This document shows, piece after piece, positions 51,799 to 60,747 of a DNA stretch of 64,000 bases. Made by a program: the position numbers and the translations under genes. The stretch comes from Bacteroidia bacterium. GTDB lineage: Bacteria; Bacteroidota; Bacteroidia; J057. The stretch spans positions 124,001 through 188,000 of the forward strand of contig JAUIGE010000001.1 in NCBI GenBank assembly GCA_030430205.1. Reading direction: 5' to 3'. The stretch's first letter is position 1, and the number at the start of each line of letters is the position of its first letter. The notes under the pieces are model-generated. The model searched no databases and had not been told where the DNA came from. It was given only the letters and a program-made list of their open reading frames with translations.

Positions 51799-51946
51799 GT
51801 TAATTCTCCTTAATTAATGGTTTTAATTTAGCCTAGATAAAAAATTATAAAAATAGAATAAATAAATAAATAATCTGGAAAAAGAGGGCATTCTGTCGAA
51901 TGACCCTCATAAATTTATTTTCAAAAGAAAGAATTACCGTCGTTGA

Positions 51947-53038
51947 TTAAAGTCCTCCACTTGCTGCTCCGGAACGACCGATAACAGTTACTACTGAACG
52001 GAAACCAATAAATGATTTGGCAGTGTCTGCATATTCATAGGTCCGTGTACCACAAGAGAGGAAGTATCCTATATCTTTCCATGATCCGCCGCGGATAACC
52101 TTTTGGATTTTTGCTCCACCAGGAATACGAACAGACTCAGGAACGCTTTTATCATAATAAACAGGGTTCAGGTCATGGGCATATACATAGCCAGAACTTG
52201 CAAAGTCATCTTCACACCATTCGGCTACATTGCCAGGCATGTTAAACAAGCCGTAATCATTTGGGAAGTATGCATCTATAGGAGCGGTATACTCGTAGTT
52301 GTCCGCGATATAATCGCCACGTCCAGGCTTGAAATTCGCAAGGAAACATCCTTTGGAATTTCTCAAATAAGGTCCTTCCCATGGAAATAGCTTATGCTCA
52401 TAGCCACCGCGTGCGGCATATTCCCACTCCGACTCTGTCGGCAGGCGGAATCTTGGCATCGCAGGAAGCTCATTTTCTTCCCGGTAAAGATTCAACCAGG
52501 AAGTACGCCATTTGCAAAACTCCATGGCTGCATACCAGCTAACTCCTACTACAGGATACTGATCAAATGCAGGGTGCCAAAAATAGTTTTCCAACAAAGG
52601 CTCATTATAAGAATAAGCAAAGTCGCGAACCCATACGGTTGTGTCAGGAATCACAATATCCGCTAAAACCGGATCCAGTGTATCTAACAAAGGGGTGTAG
52701 GTTGCATCACGTGAGCGGTCGCGTTCTCTTTGGGTAGGACCAAAAAGAAATTGGCGATATTCATTATTGCTAATTTCTGTTTCGTCCATAAAGAAGGCCG
52801 AAATCGTGACCTGCTTTTGGTGGGCAATCTGAGAGTAGGGTACGTCCTGGTCATTTTGTCCCATGTGGTAACTGCCAGGTGGAATGTAAACCATTCCCAT
52901 AGGTTGATACTGATCCCATTCAGGGCGGTCCATGATAGAGGTCAGTTCCCCATGGTGTCCGGTGCCTCTTCCTCCAAATAATCCGCAGCCATACATAAGT
53001 GTGGACAGAGCGAGAAGAACCAAAAATCCATTTTTCAT
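51947..53038 (-). CDS. gldK: Gliding motility / type IX secretion lipoprotein GldK
   Basis: 363 residues. Lipoprotein signal (MKNGFLVLLALSTLMYGCG, Cys18). FGE-sulfatase/SUMF1 domain: MVYIPPGSYHMGQND, ISAFFMDETEISNNEYRQFL, YPVVGVSWYAAMEFCKWR, FRLPTESEWEYAARGG, ADNYEYTAPIDAYFPNDYG, MPGNVAEWCED, KVIRGGSWKD. Catalytic Cys of true formylglycine enzymes is not needed; GldK is a structural ring protein with GldN. Upstream of gldL. Confidence 0.94.
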   Translation of the reverse strand: MKNGFLVLLALSTLMYGCGLFGGRGTGHHGELTSIMDRPEWDQYQPMGMVYIPPGSYHMGQNDQDVPYSQIAHQKQVTISAFFMDETEISNNEYRQFLFGPTQRERDRSRDATYTPLLDTLDPVLADIVIPDTTVWVRDFAYSYNEPLLENYFWHPAFDQYPVVGVSWYAAMEFCKWRTSWLNLYREENELPAMPRFRLPTESEWEYAARGGYEHKLFPWEGPYLRNSKGCFLANFKPGRGDYIADNYEYTAPIDAYFPNDYGLFNMPGNVAEWCEDDFASSGYVYAHDLNPVYYDKSVPESVRIPGGAKIQKVIRGGSWKDIGYFLSCGTRTYEYADTAKSFIGFRSVVTVIGRSGAASGGL

Positions 53039-53210
53039 ATCTGCGCTAGTTTCAAAAAGTGTAAATCTCTGTTTAGAAAAAAAGCCAAAAAATCAGCAAA
53101 ATTGTATCGAAAGGATGCCGTCGGTTGACATCTGATATTAATTACGCTATTTTAAAGATAATATTGAATTCGAAGGGTGATTTGAAAAGATTTTTTTGGC
53201 CAAAGCCATT

Positions 53211-54209
53211 TTATTCGTTTGTACCCTTACGTGTACGGCCATCCAGAATGTCCGTAATTTTCCCAGGAGACCTATTTCCTGATTGTAATATATAGGTAAG
53301 AACCAATTCATGAGACGCTCCCTGGCCATTGCCACCAAGAGCTGAGATCGTATAATCATAGCTATATCCCGCAAAGAGGCGGTCTGAGAGTTCGAATCCT
53401 ACGATACCTGAAAAGGAGTCCTTATGGCGGTAGCCCAACCCAAAAGTCATCACCTTATAGTGCCAATATAAACTGGCATCTATCTGAGGTGCAGTAACCT
53501 GAGAGAAATCGGTCCTCACCAACAAAGTGGGCTGGAGGTAGTTTCGCTCATTGGGATCGAGGTCAATTCTATAACCTCCCATCAGATAAAAAGAACGAGG
53601 CACCCGACTAAGGGATGCCGCACCTGCGTCAAGCAATAAGCCCTCTATGCTCGGTTCTAACAGGTTGTGACCTGCTATCCCTACATAAAAACGGCTAAAC
53701 TCGCTGGCTCCATAATGATTGTACATCACGCCAAAACTTACGTCTGGAGTGAGTATAGCTTCATTATAAACTCCATTTGCAGGTCCGATCAATGGATCAA
53801 TCATGCCTTTATATTCCCAGACAGCATTGAGTGACTTTTGCAGGATTCCGCCCATCACACCAATATTCAGTGTTCCAAAATCAAATTCGGTATGGAAAGC
53901 GTAGGCAAGGTTTATGCCAGTCGTGGACAAGGGGCCAAGTTCATCACGCATGATATGCACCCCGACACCTCCAGCGAGGACTTCGGATGGTGCATCTATG
54001 GAGAAGCTGGCAAGGTTTGGTGCACCAGGTATGTCAACCCATTGTAGCCTTGCAACAGAATTCAGGCGTATCCCAGGAGCATCTCCTACGGCAGCCGGAT
54101 TGTACAAAAAGCGGCTAAAATTATACTGGGTATTCTGGACATATATCTGCCCAATAGCAGAAAAGGAACACACAAACAGGGGGAGCAACAACAAAAAAAT
54201 CTTCCTCAT
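53211..54209 (-). CDS. PorP/SprF family type IX secretion membrane protein
   Basis: 332 residues. Signal peptide (1-20). FSRFLYNPAAVGDAPGIRLN (YNPA motif), LAYAFHTEFDFGTLNIGVMG and YLMGGYRIDLD, FGLGYRHKDSFSGIVGFELS are the beta-barrel repeats of PorP/SprF proteins, which dock cargo to the secretion apparatus at the outer membrane. First gene of the sprF/porP-gldK-gldL-gldM-gldN run. Confidence 0.92.
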   Translation of the reverse strand: MRKIFLLLLPLFVCSFSAIGQIYVQNTQYNFSRFLYNPAAVGDAPGIRLNSVARLQWVDIPGAPNLASFSIDAPSEVLAGGVGVHIMRDELGPLSTTGINLAYAFHTEFDFGTLNIGVMGGILQKSLNAVWEYKGMIDPLIGPANGVYNEAILTPDVSFGVMYNHYGASEFSRFYVGIAGHNLLEPSIEGLLLDAGAASLSRVPRSFYLMGGYRIDLDPNERNYLQPTLLVRTDFSQVTAPQIDASLYWHYKVMTFGLGYRHKDSFSGIVGFELSDRLFAGYSYDYTISALGGNGQGASHELVLTYILQSGNRSPGKITDILDGRTRKGTNE

Positions 54210-54278
54210 TACGAAACAGGTAAATTGTAGCGATGAATATGATTATTTTATCTCAATATACCAAATAGCCTGTTTCCA

Positions 54279-54286
54279 CAAAGATA
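54279..54286 (-). promoter_or_regulatory. Possible -7 element (TATCTTTG) for the por/gld operon
   Basis: Minus-strand TAnnTTTG match, 70 bases upstream of the PorP/SprF-like start. No -33 element at the expected distance, so only a candidate. Confidence 0.3.
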
Positions 54287-54384
54287 TGATCTAAAACTAT
54301 ATAAAATCTAGTTTTACCAATTTTTTCCGACTAGCTACAAACTATCGGCATCTAAGGGTGGCAGTTGGGGCAATCAGGTCGTTT

Positions 54385-55167
54385 TCAGGATGCCTTCTCT
54401 ATTTCTCGCAAATAATGCTCAATAGCAGAAGTCATGGATGGCGTATTTGGCTTCGGAGCCTCGATATCTAAGGAAAGACCATTTGTTTTTGCTTCTGCGG
54501 CTGTTGCAGAGCCAAAAACGGCAATTTTGGTTTTTCCCTGCTCAAATTTAGGGAAGTTTTCGAATAACGACTTAATTCCTGAAGGAGAAAAGAAACAAAT
54601 CATGTCAAAGTTTGCCCGATCTACTCCTGTGAGGTCACTAGAGACTGTTTGGTAGATAGGCGCTTCCGTAACATTCATCTTTTTTTCCTGCATCATGCCA
54701 GGCAACTCCCGCCGGTGCACATTGCTACAGGGGAAAAGGAAAGACTCTTTGCTGTGTTTTTCCAAATACGGCCATAAGTCCAAAGCCTTTCGCTCTCCGA
54801 CGAATAATTTTCGCTTGCGAATTGTGATGTACTTTTGAAGGTACTTGGATGTTGATTCTCCAACACAAAAATACTTCGTATCAGCAGGCATCTCTACTCT
54901 CATTTCGTTGACCAACCGAAAAAAGTGATCGACTGCTACTTTGCTGGTAAAAATTACCGCTGAAAAATCCAGTGGTTTCACTCCCAGCTTTCTAAATTCA
55001 TTTAGGCTAATGCCTTCAATTTGAATGAATTTTTTGAAGTGCAGGTCTAAATCCCATTTTTTGGCCAGTCGAAAATACGGAGAAGCAGGATCCTTGGGTT
55101 CTGGTTGAGAAATCAGTATTTTCTTTAAGGCAGTGCGCTTCACGGATAAATTATTGTTTACGCTCAT
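54385..55167 (-). CDS. hemD: Uroporphyrinogen-III synthase family protein
   Basis: 260 residues. Two-lobed HemD layout: ILISQPEPKDPASPYFRLAK at the N-terminus, SAVIFTSKVAVDHFFRLV, TKYFCVGESTSKYLQKY, YQTVSSDLTGVDRANFDMIC, FFSPSGIKSLFENFP, IAVFGSATAAEAKTNGL. Closes the tetrapyrrole ring in heme synthesis. Bacteroidota HemD diverges strongly, so activity is likely but not certain. Followed on the genome by the DUF4271 gene, its usual partner. Confidence 0.86.
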   Translation of the reverse strand: MSVNNNLSVKRTALKKILISQPEPKDPASPYFRLAKKWDLDLHFKKFIQIEGISLNEFRKLGVKPLDFSAVIFTSKVAVDHFFRLVNEMRVEMPADTKYFCVGESTSKYLQKYITIRKRKLFVGERKALDLWPYLEKHSKESFLFPCSNVHRRELPGMMQEKKMNVTEAPIYQTVSSDLTGVDRANFDMICFFSPSGIKSLFENFPKFEQGKTKIAVFGSATAAEAKTNGLSLDIEAPKPNTPSMTSAIEHYLREIEKAS

Positions 55168-55204
55168 ACAGACCCAGCTTGATTAATGGTTGTAAGTTAA
55201 AAAG

Positions 55205-56707
55205 CTAAAACCAGATAATGTATGGTAAAATATTGAGGGCGCAAATATACAAAATTTTTATTGGTGGAGAAAAAGCAAAAAAATTCCCTAGTGCAATATA
55301 GCTAAGATAGATTCTTCTGAAGAAATGTATGAGCATCATACATATCCCCAGGTACACAAAAAACGGTGCATAAGCACCCTCCACCAACAATGCAAAGGCC
55401 CATGGCAGGGTCAAAACCCAAAGACCAGGATAACTCCCAATAAGACCAATACGGATCACCCCGGAGGTAAATTGAGGGATGCGGAAAAGCGTATTCCCAA
55501 TCCAACCCATCAATTGGTCCAGCCCAATCAGGAAAAGCACTATCAATAAACTTCTCAAAAAAATGCTTTCCAATCGTGGGTGACCGTAATATATTTGGCT
55601 TAAGAGACTCCAGTCTTTAAACCAATTAAGCAACTCCCAACGATTCATCTGGTTTATAAAAAAGAACAACATACTCAGCAGGCAACTTGCAGTCAGAACA
55701 CGCAGGAGTTGTAACACGACCAGCATGCCAGAATTAGTAGAAAGTAATTCTAAAAATGCAGTAACCCATATATTCGGTTTTTGTCGCCAATTTTTGGCAA
55801 GCTCAAATAGGGCTGGGTTTAATAGTTTTAGCATCAGAAAACTCAGCCAGGGAAAAACAATTATCAATATCAGCAGCGGAGAAATATTCCTATTCACTGG
55901 AAAAGGTGAGGGTTTTTCAATCTCTATGAAACTCCCAAATCGGGGCGTCCTCTTTAATTCTTCATTCAACCAAAATGGCAAAGGGTATAAAAGCGTATAG
56001 GGTTCATAAGGATATGAATTGATCCAGGCTAGTTTTGTATTTTTGCTGAGTTGTTTAACCTCAACTAAGCCTATTTGGGCACACATCTCCAGCATTTTGC
56101 GATCCGGCCGATAGGGGAAAAACACATGTTTCAGCCCTGCTCTTTTCACCTGAGCCAGTACAAAAGCAGCTTCAAAGGCACCATATTCATAGCCTTTTTC
56201 CCCATAGTAGGGAGCAATGGCAGCAGCCATAGCGGCATCCGAACCGGTAGGGAGGATTCTCTCCGAAAGTTTTGCAATGCCTGCACGATCACTTATGTAT
56301 GCAGGCCGAAAAATTCCTACAAATTGTTTCGGATAATAGGCTTTTCCCTCTCCTATGGAGAGCCTTAGTTGAAGACGATTAGAGCCGGGCTTGCACCATA
56401 TAGCTGCTAGTGGTATGAGCCAGGGCTCAAAAGGATCCTGATGGACGCCCAGAAAAACATCATTTAACACCAGGGAAGTGTTCCAACCAATCCCTTCGAA
56501 ATACAGATACAAGCTATCATCCGGCAAGCTATCCAGGTAAAACGTATTTTCAAGATGGAGTTCTCCCTGAGCATCTGTGGTAAATGGAACATTAAATACG
56601 GCATCCCTGCCCTGCCAACTGGCAGGCAAAGGAATCTGCGCCATGCTCATAAGGCTTGACACGAGCAAATATCCAAGAAGTATCCATGAAAAATTTCTGG
56701 CTGCCAT
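55205..56707 (-). CDS. Fusion of degenerate GH2-like region with DUF4271 membrane domain
   Basis: 500 residues. Signal peptide/TM (1-23), then ~residues 30-140 resemble the sugar-binding sandwich of glycoside hydrolase family 2 (LVLNDVFLGVHQDPFEPWLI; KPGSNRLQLRLS), and 140-250 a shortened TIM-barrel segment (RAGLKHVFFPYRPDRKMLEM, CAQIGLVEVKQL). Catalytic glutamates are not seen. From ~residue 285 there are eight membrane helices of the DUF4271 type (LRSLLIVLFLIGLDQLMGW, IYLSYIALGNFFAFS). DUF4271 usually lies next to hemD, as here. Promoter-like TAATTTTG lies 9 bases before the ATG. Confidence 0.78.
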   Translation of the reverse strand: MAARNFSWILLGYLLVSSLMSMAQIPLPASWQGRDAVFNVPFTTDAQGELHLENTFYLDSLPDDSLYLYFEGIGWNTSLVLNDVFLGVHQDPFEPWLIPLAAIWCKPGSNRLQLRLSIGEGKAYYPKQFVGIFRPAYISDRAGIAKLSERILPTGSDAAMAAAIAPYYGEKGYEYGAFEAAFVLAQVKRAGLKHVFFPYRPDRKMLEMCAQIGLVEVKQLSKNTKLAWINSYPYEPYTLLYPLPFWLNEELKRTPRFGSFIEIEKPSPFPVNRNISPLLILIIVFPWLSFLMLKLLNPALFELAKNWRQKPNIWVTAFLELLSTNSGMLVVLQLLRVLTASCLLSMLFFFINQMNRWELLNWFKDWSLLSQIYYGHPRLESIFLRSLLIVLFLIGLDQLMGWIGNTLFRIPQFTSGVIRIGLIGSYPGLWVLTLPWAFALLVEGAYAPFFVYLGICMMLIHFFRRIYLSYIALGNFFAFSPPIKILYICALNILPYIIWF

Positions 56708-56852
56708 CTGGCGGGCAAAATTACATACTCATCCATTCAAATACTAAGCTCAAGGATGCTTAGGGGTATATTTATGAAAAAAATTAATGCTTCCATTTTG
56801 AAGTGTATTTTTGCGATACCCATTTTCTACAAGCTAATTAGCATAGCGTTTT

Positions 56853-57560
56853 ATGAACCTGTTTTTTCTTCAAAAAGATTCCCATGGTCAGTTTTTTTTA
56901 GACGAGACCGAATCCCGACATTGTATCAAAGTCCTCAGGCATCAACTCCACGATAAGCTGGAAGGGATAGATGGTCTGGGCAACAAATACAGCTGCCGAA
57001 TTACAGCCATAAACTCTAAAAAGGTTCTATTGGAAATCCAGGAAACCGTTCCTGGATGGGGCGAGAAGCCGCAGGAGATTTGCCTGGCAGTATCTCCCTT
57101 GCGGCAACGGGATCGTTTTGAATGGGCTATAGAAAAAGCTGTTGAGCTTGGGGTCACCCGCATACAGCCATTGCTGTGTAAGCGCACAATCAAGACAGGC
57201 TTTAAACTTCAACGGATGGAATCCATCGCGCTTTCAGCACTGAAACAGTGCAAAAGATCGCGCATGCCCGATATACTTGAGCCCATGCTCATCGCCGATT
57301 ACCTGGATACTTCTCCTAAAGGGATGAAATTGATCGGTTGGTGTGAAAGCAGCCAGCCTATTCAAGGCTATCATGATCGTATCAAATCGGCCAGGGCTGT
57401 GCATCTGTTGATTGGTCCGGAAGGGGATTTTTCAGAGGAAGAGGTAAATATGGCAAAGGAGAGTGGTTTTTTACCCCTGAGTCTGGGAGAAAACAGGCTC
57501 CGGACAGAAACTGCCGCTATTCACTTGCTCGGTATTATCAAATATATCCAGGCCTGGTAA
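56853..57560 (+). CDS. rsmE: 16S rRNA (uracil(1498)-N(3))-methyltransferase
   Basis: 235 residues. SPOUT methylase: N-terminal PUA-like part (SRHCIKVLRHQLHDKLEGID), KAVELGVTRIQPLLCKRTI, ALKQCKRSRMPDILEP and the knot motifs HLLIGPEGDFSEEEV and LPLSLGENRLRTETAAIHLLG, all typical of RsmE. A TATTTTTG -7-like element lies at 56806-56813. Convergent with the type IX cargo gene (3 bp gap). Confidence 0.94.
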   Translation: MNLFFLQKDSHGQFFLDETESRHCIKVLRHQLHDKLEGIDGLGNKYSCRITAINSKKVLLEIQETVPGWGEKPQEICLAVSPLRQRDRFEWAIEKAVELGVTRIQPLLCKRTIKTGFKLQRMESIALSALKQCKRSRMPDILEPMLIADYLDTSPKGMKLIGWCESSQPIQGYHDRIKSARAVHLLIGPEGDFSEEEVNMAKESGFLPLSLGENRLRTETAAIHLLGIIKYIQAW

Positions 57561-57563
57561 AGG

Positions 57564-60563
57564 CTAGCGCTTTAGAAGAAGTTTTTGTCGAAGTCGCCCC
57601 TTATGGGTAGACACTTCGACCAGATAGTAGCCATTGGCCAGATTTTCGGGGATGTTAACCCGGCGGGAGGTGGTTTGGAAAACAGACTGTAAGTCTTGCA
57701 TCAGGCAAAGCTTGCCGCTCAGGTCATATACATTCATTTTCACATCTTCCAGGTAAGTATTTTGAAAATGAATATAAAAATAGCTTTCGGTTACAGGATT
57801 AGGCCCTATTCTGATGACAGATTCCAGTTCTGGATTGTCATTTTTCACTGCATTCACCAGGATTTCTATTACAAAAGTGTCTCTCCCACAACTATTTTCA
57901 GCCACCAGTTTTACCTTATATAGCCCATTTTCTGCATAGGTATATTGGGGATTGGTCCCTTCTACAGGCTCTGAACCATCACCAAAGGAGTAGGTTTGGT
58001 AAACGGTATTGGTTGAAGAATCAATGATAACAACGGTACCTCCAGATATTCTGTAGCTAAAATGGGCTTTGGGAAGGGTGTCTTCCGTAGCTACACTAAA
58101 ATTTTCGGAAAAAGTAGAACAGCCGTAGATATCTGAAATCAATACAGAATAATTGCCATCCAAAATCCGGGTTAAATCTTCACTTTGGTTTCCATTTGAC
58201 CAAAAATAAGAATAGGGCGGCTGGCCACCTTTAACCGATATATCTATCAATCCACTGGAATCCATCGGGCAACCTGAATGGTGGATGCTCCCCAGAATAA
58301 TTTCAAGGCTATCATTTTGTTTTATCTCAATAGAGTCTCTGAGGCGGCAACCATATTGGTCTGTTACTAAAAAAGGATAAAAATTCGCAGGCAAACCAGT
58401 TCTGCGCAACAAAGTGCCACCATCATCCCAGGAAAAGTCATAAGGAGGGACACTTCCGAAAACGTGGAGGTCCAGGATTCCGGTAGAATCACCATAGCAC
58501 CTCACGGGCTCCATAAAGTTTACCCTAACCTGCGGCTGGGGGAGCAAATCCAGCAGCATGCTGTCAGAGCCCGGGCATCCATTTTGATCTATCACTTTGA
58601 GTGAATGGAACCCCCTTTTACCAGTCAATATCGCATGGCCATGTGAACCATCACTCCAAAGGAAACTATCAGCCTCTGGCGCAAAGGCTTTTATTTTCAC
58701 CAGGTCACCTTTGCAAATAACCGTATCCGGGCTCAGCCTCACATCTGCCCATGGGAAATTGGAGGTGCTTCTATTCAGGGAGTTGTCTTGAGGCAAGCCA
58801 TCGGTCACAAGCAAAGCTGTGACTGTAATAAAGTGTTTGCCCAAAACAGAAAGATCCGCAGTTTTCTGAAAAGTAAAGGTGGTGGAATCACCGGGTGCCA
58901 AAGTCCCAGGAATGGTTTCAGGCGTGATAAAGCCTGCACTTCCTGATAAATAGTAACTTATTTTGAGGTTGGGAAGGCCAAAATAGCCTTTGTTTCGCAC
59001 CCTTACCCTGACGGGTTCCTGCTTTCCCCAAAATCCACCACAGGTGTCATAAGGGGTTTCGATGGCTGTCACAGCCACATCATAGGGGAGCATGATCCGC
59101 ACCCGATCCACGCCTATTCCCTCCTGACGGATACTTCCGTCAGAAAACATCACAAAGCGAAAGCGCACGCTTTCACCAGCGAGCCCATCCAGCCGCACAG
59201 CGGCTGTCTGCCAGTTGCCAGATCCAGCGGGAGCGTTGCCGCTCCAAACTTGATGCAAGGGGAAATTGTACCAATTGGCAAGTGGGCTAAAGGCCTGTTT
59301 CATTTTTAGCCAATTCGCTCCCCCATCCACGCTATACTCTAACCAACTGGAATCCAGTAGCCTTTCCAACTGATAAGTATGATCAAAGACAAGTATAGGA
59401 TCAACTGTAAAAGCAGTAAAATCAAAACAGGGAGAAGTCAAAAAAGAAAACTCTTTGTTGTTATACGTTCCCTGAGAATTTGCCGTAAACCATGCTTTTT
59501 TCCCATGAGAAGCATTTTTTATCCAATTGCCTGTAGGCACCCCCCACTGCCAGGAGGCATAGTCTCCACTCAATTCCCAGCGTCCCTTATCGTGTTCAAA
59601 GCTTTCTTCATAGGGAAATTTATCAATTTTCGGGATCGTTTCGACAAATATCGAAAGGGTATCATTAGCATGATTGGGGTCCTGCTGCAGGCGATGCAAA
59701 GCAACTGTAATCCGGTGGTTACCGGGAGCCGACAAGTCTGCAGTCTGCACAAAAGTAAAAATATCCGTAGCGCAGCTTGCTAAATTAGCAGAAATTGTCT
59801 CTGGACTTGAAAAAGGGCCATTGTCAATGGCAAATGAAGCTTGCAGAGCAGGCAAGCTAGATGCTCCAAAATTTGCATAAACAAAAGAGATGGTCTCCAG
59901 GCTACCCAGACCGCAGCCATTTTTCAAAACTTTGGTTATGGCTGGATCATGCACATGGGCATCATATACTTTAAAAGCATCTATTGCCATATCAGAAGTT
60001 TCTGACCTGCCTGTTATGCCCCTAATTCGAAAACGAACATCCGCTTTATCCACCAACCATGGGATGCAATACTGGGCCAATTGCCATCTGTTTTCATTTG
60101 AATAAATAGGGGGGAATACATCTTCCTCCCAAACCCCGCTGCTATCTATGTCTATATGCAAACTGCCTTGCCCCAGGCCATGCATGTGGTAAGCAAAGCT
60201 GAGGGTAGGAAGGCTGGTTCCCAAAAAATCAAATGCAGGAGAAATCAAATGTGCTTGTGCCTGGCTTTCACAGCCATTGGAAGCTTCAAGGTAGAGGTAT
60301 TTTCCCCAGGAAGTGCCGGGCTGAAAATCCTGCGCAGGACCTGTATTTGGGGTGCTGGTCCTCCCCAGCCATACAGACCAGTCTGTGTCATCTCCAGTGC
60401 CATTTTGCCACTGTTCTGAGAGACTACACTGGAACCTACAATCGGCAATACAAGCAGAAAAGTTTTCGAAGTCCTGGGCATATGGAAGGCTGCCTGTCTG
60501 AGCTGACAAGTAGTTTGGTGCCAAAACACCAAAAAGCATGCAGTATTTCCACAGCTTCCTCAT
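57564..60563 (-). CDS. Secreted multidomain adhesin-like protein with type IX sorting domain
   Basis: 999 residues from ATG at 60561-60563. Signal peptide (1-21). Domains in order: MAM-like (LPYAQDFENF ... ASNGCESQAQAHLISPAFDF), an Ig-like CARDB type region, a second MAM-like segment (YEESFEHDKGRWELS), another CARDB, two SprB-like repeats near 690-840 (GGQPPYSYFWSNGNQ and VPPYDFSWDDGG), a PKD domain (YQTYSFGDGSEPVEGTNP), and a type A sorting domain (IGPNPVTESYFYIHF ... GYYLVEVSTHKGRLRQKLLL). Exported by the T9SS; probably adhesive or matrix. Ligand unknown. Confidence 0.88.
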   Translation of the reverse strand: MRKLWKYCMLFGVLAPNYLSAQTGSLPYAQDFENFSACIADCRFQCSLSEQWQNGTGDDTDWSVWLGRTSTPNTGPAQDFQPGTSWGKYLYLEASNGCESQAQAHLISPAFDFLGTSLPTLSFAYHMHGLGQGSLHIDIDSSGVWEEDVFPPIYSNENRWQLAQYCIPWLVDKADVRFRIRGITGRSETSDMAIDAFKVYDAHVHDPAITKVLKNGCGLGSLETISFVYANFGASSLPALQASFAIDNGPFSSPETISANLASCATDIFTFVQTADLSAPGNHRITVALHRLQQDPNHANDTLSIFVETIPKIDKFPYEESFEHDKGRWELSGDYASWQWGVPTGNWIKNASHGKKAWFTANSQGTYNNKEFSFLTSPCFDFTAFTVDPILVFDHTYQLERLLDSSWLEYSVDGGANWLKMKQAFSPLANWYNFPLHQVWSGNAPAGSGNWQTAAVRLDGLAGESVRFRFVMFSDGSIRQEGIGVDRVRIMLPYDVAVTAIETPYDTCGGFWGKQEPVRVRVRNKGYFGLPNLKISYYLSGSAGFITPETIPGTLAPGDSTTFTFQKTADLSVLGKHFITVTALLVTDGLPQDNSLNRSTSNFPWADVRLSPDTVICKGDLVKIKAFAPEADSFLWSDGSHGHAILTGKRGFHSLKVIDQNGCPGSDSMLLDLLPQPQVRVNFMEPVRCYGDSTGILDLHVFGSVPPYDFSWDDGGTLLRRTGLPANFYPFLVTDQYGCRLRDSIEIKQNDSLEIILGSIHHSGCPMDSSGLIDISVKGGQPPYSYFWSNGNQSEDLTRILDGNYSVLISDIYGCSTFSENFSVATEDTLPKAHFSYRISGGTVVIIDSSTNTVYQTYSFGDGSEPVEGTNPQYTYAENGLYKVKLVAENSCGRDTFVIEILVNAVKNDNPELESVIRIGPNPVTESYFYIHFQNTYLEDVKMNVYDLSGKLCLMQDLQSVFQTTSRRVNIPENLANGYYLVEVSTHKGRLRQKLLLKR

Positions 60564-60690
60564 GACATGATACAACACCTAAGTTAGTCGCCTGTTGATG
60601 AAAAAATTAGTTTAGGCGATCGAAGTTTCCGGTCAATATATCAATAATACAATTCAATTTCAAATCTCTGTCATTCCTTTTAAAAAACAC

Positions 60691-60722
60691 AAAAAAAAAT
60701 CCCTGCCAGAAGCAGGGATTAT
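60691..60722 (-). terminator. Hairpin terminator after gdhA
   Basis: Minus strand: ATCCCTGC, loop TTCTG, GCAGGGAT followed by eight Ts. Lies 28 bases after the gdhA stop at 60748 and upstream of the adhesin gene (start 60563). Confidence 0.85.
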
Positions 60723-60747
60723 ATATAGTGATAAATACTTTTCAAGT

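Noticed and set aside
53388-53404. tRNA T-arm-like sequence GAGTTCGAATCC
   Set aside because: Falls in the PorP/SprF-like gene; no cloverleaf can be drawn.
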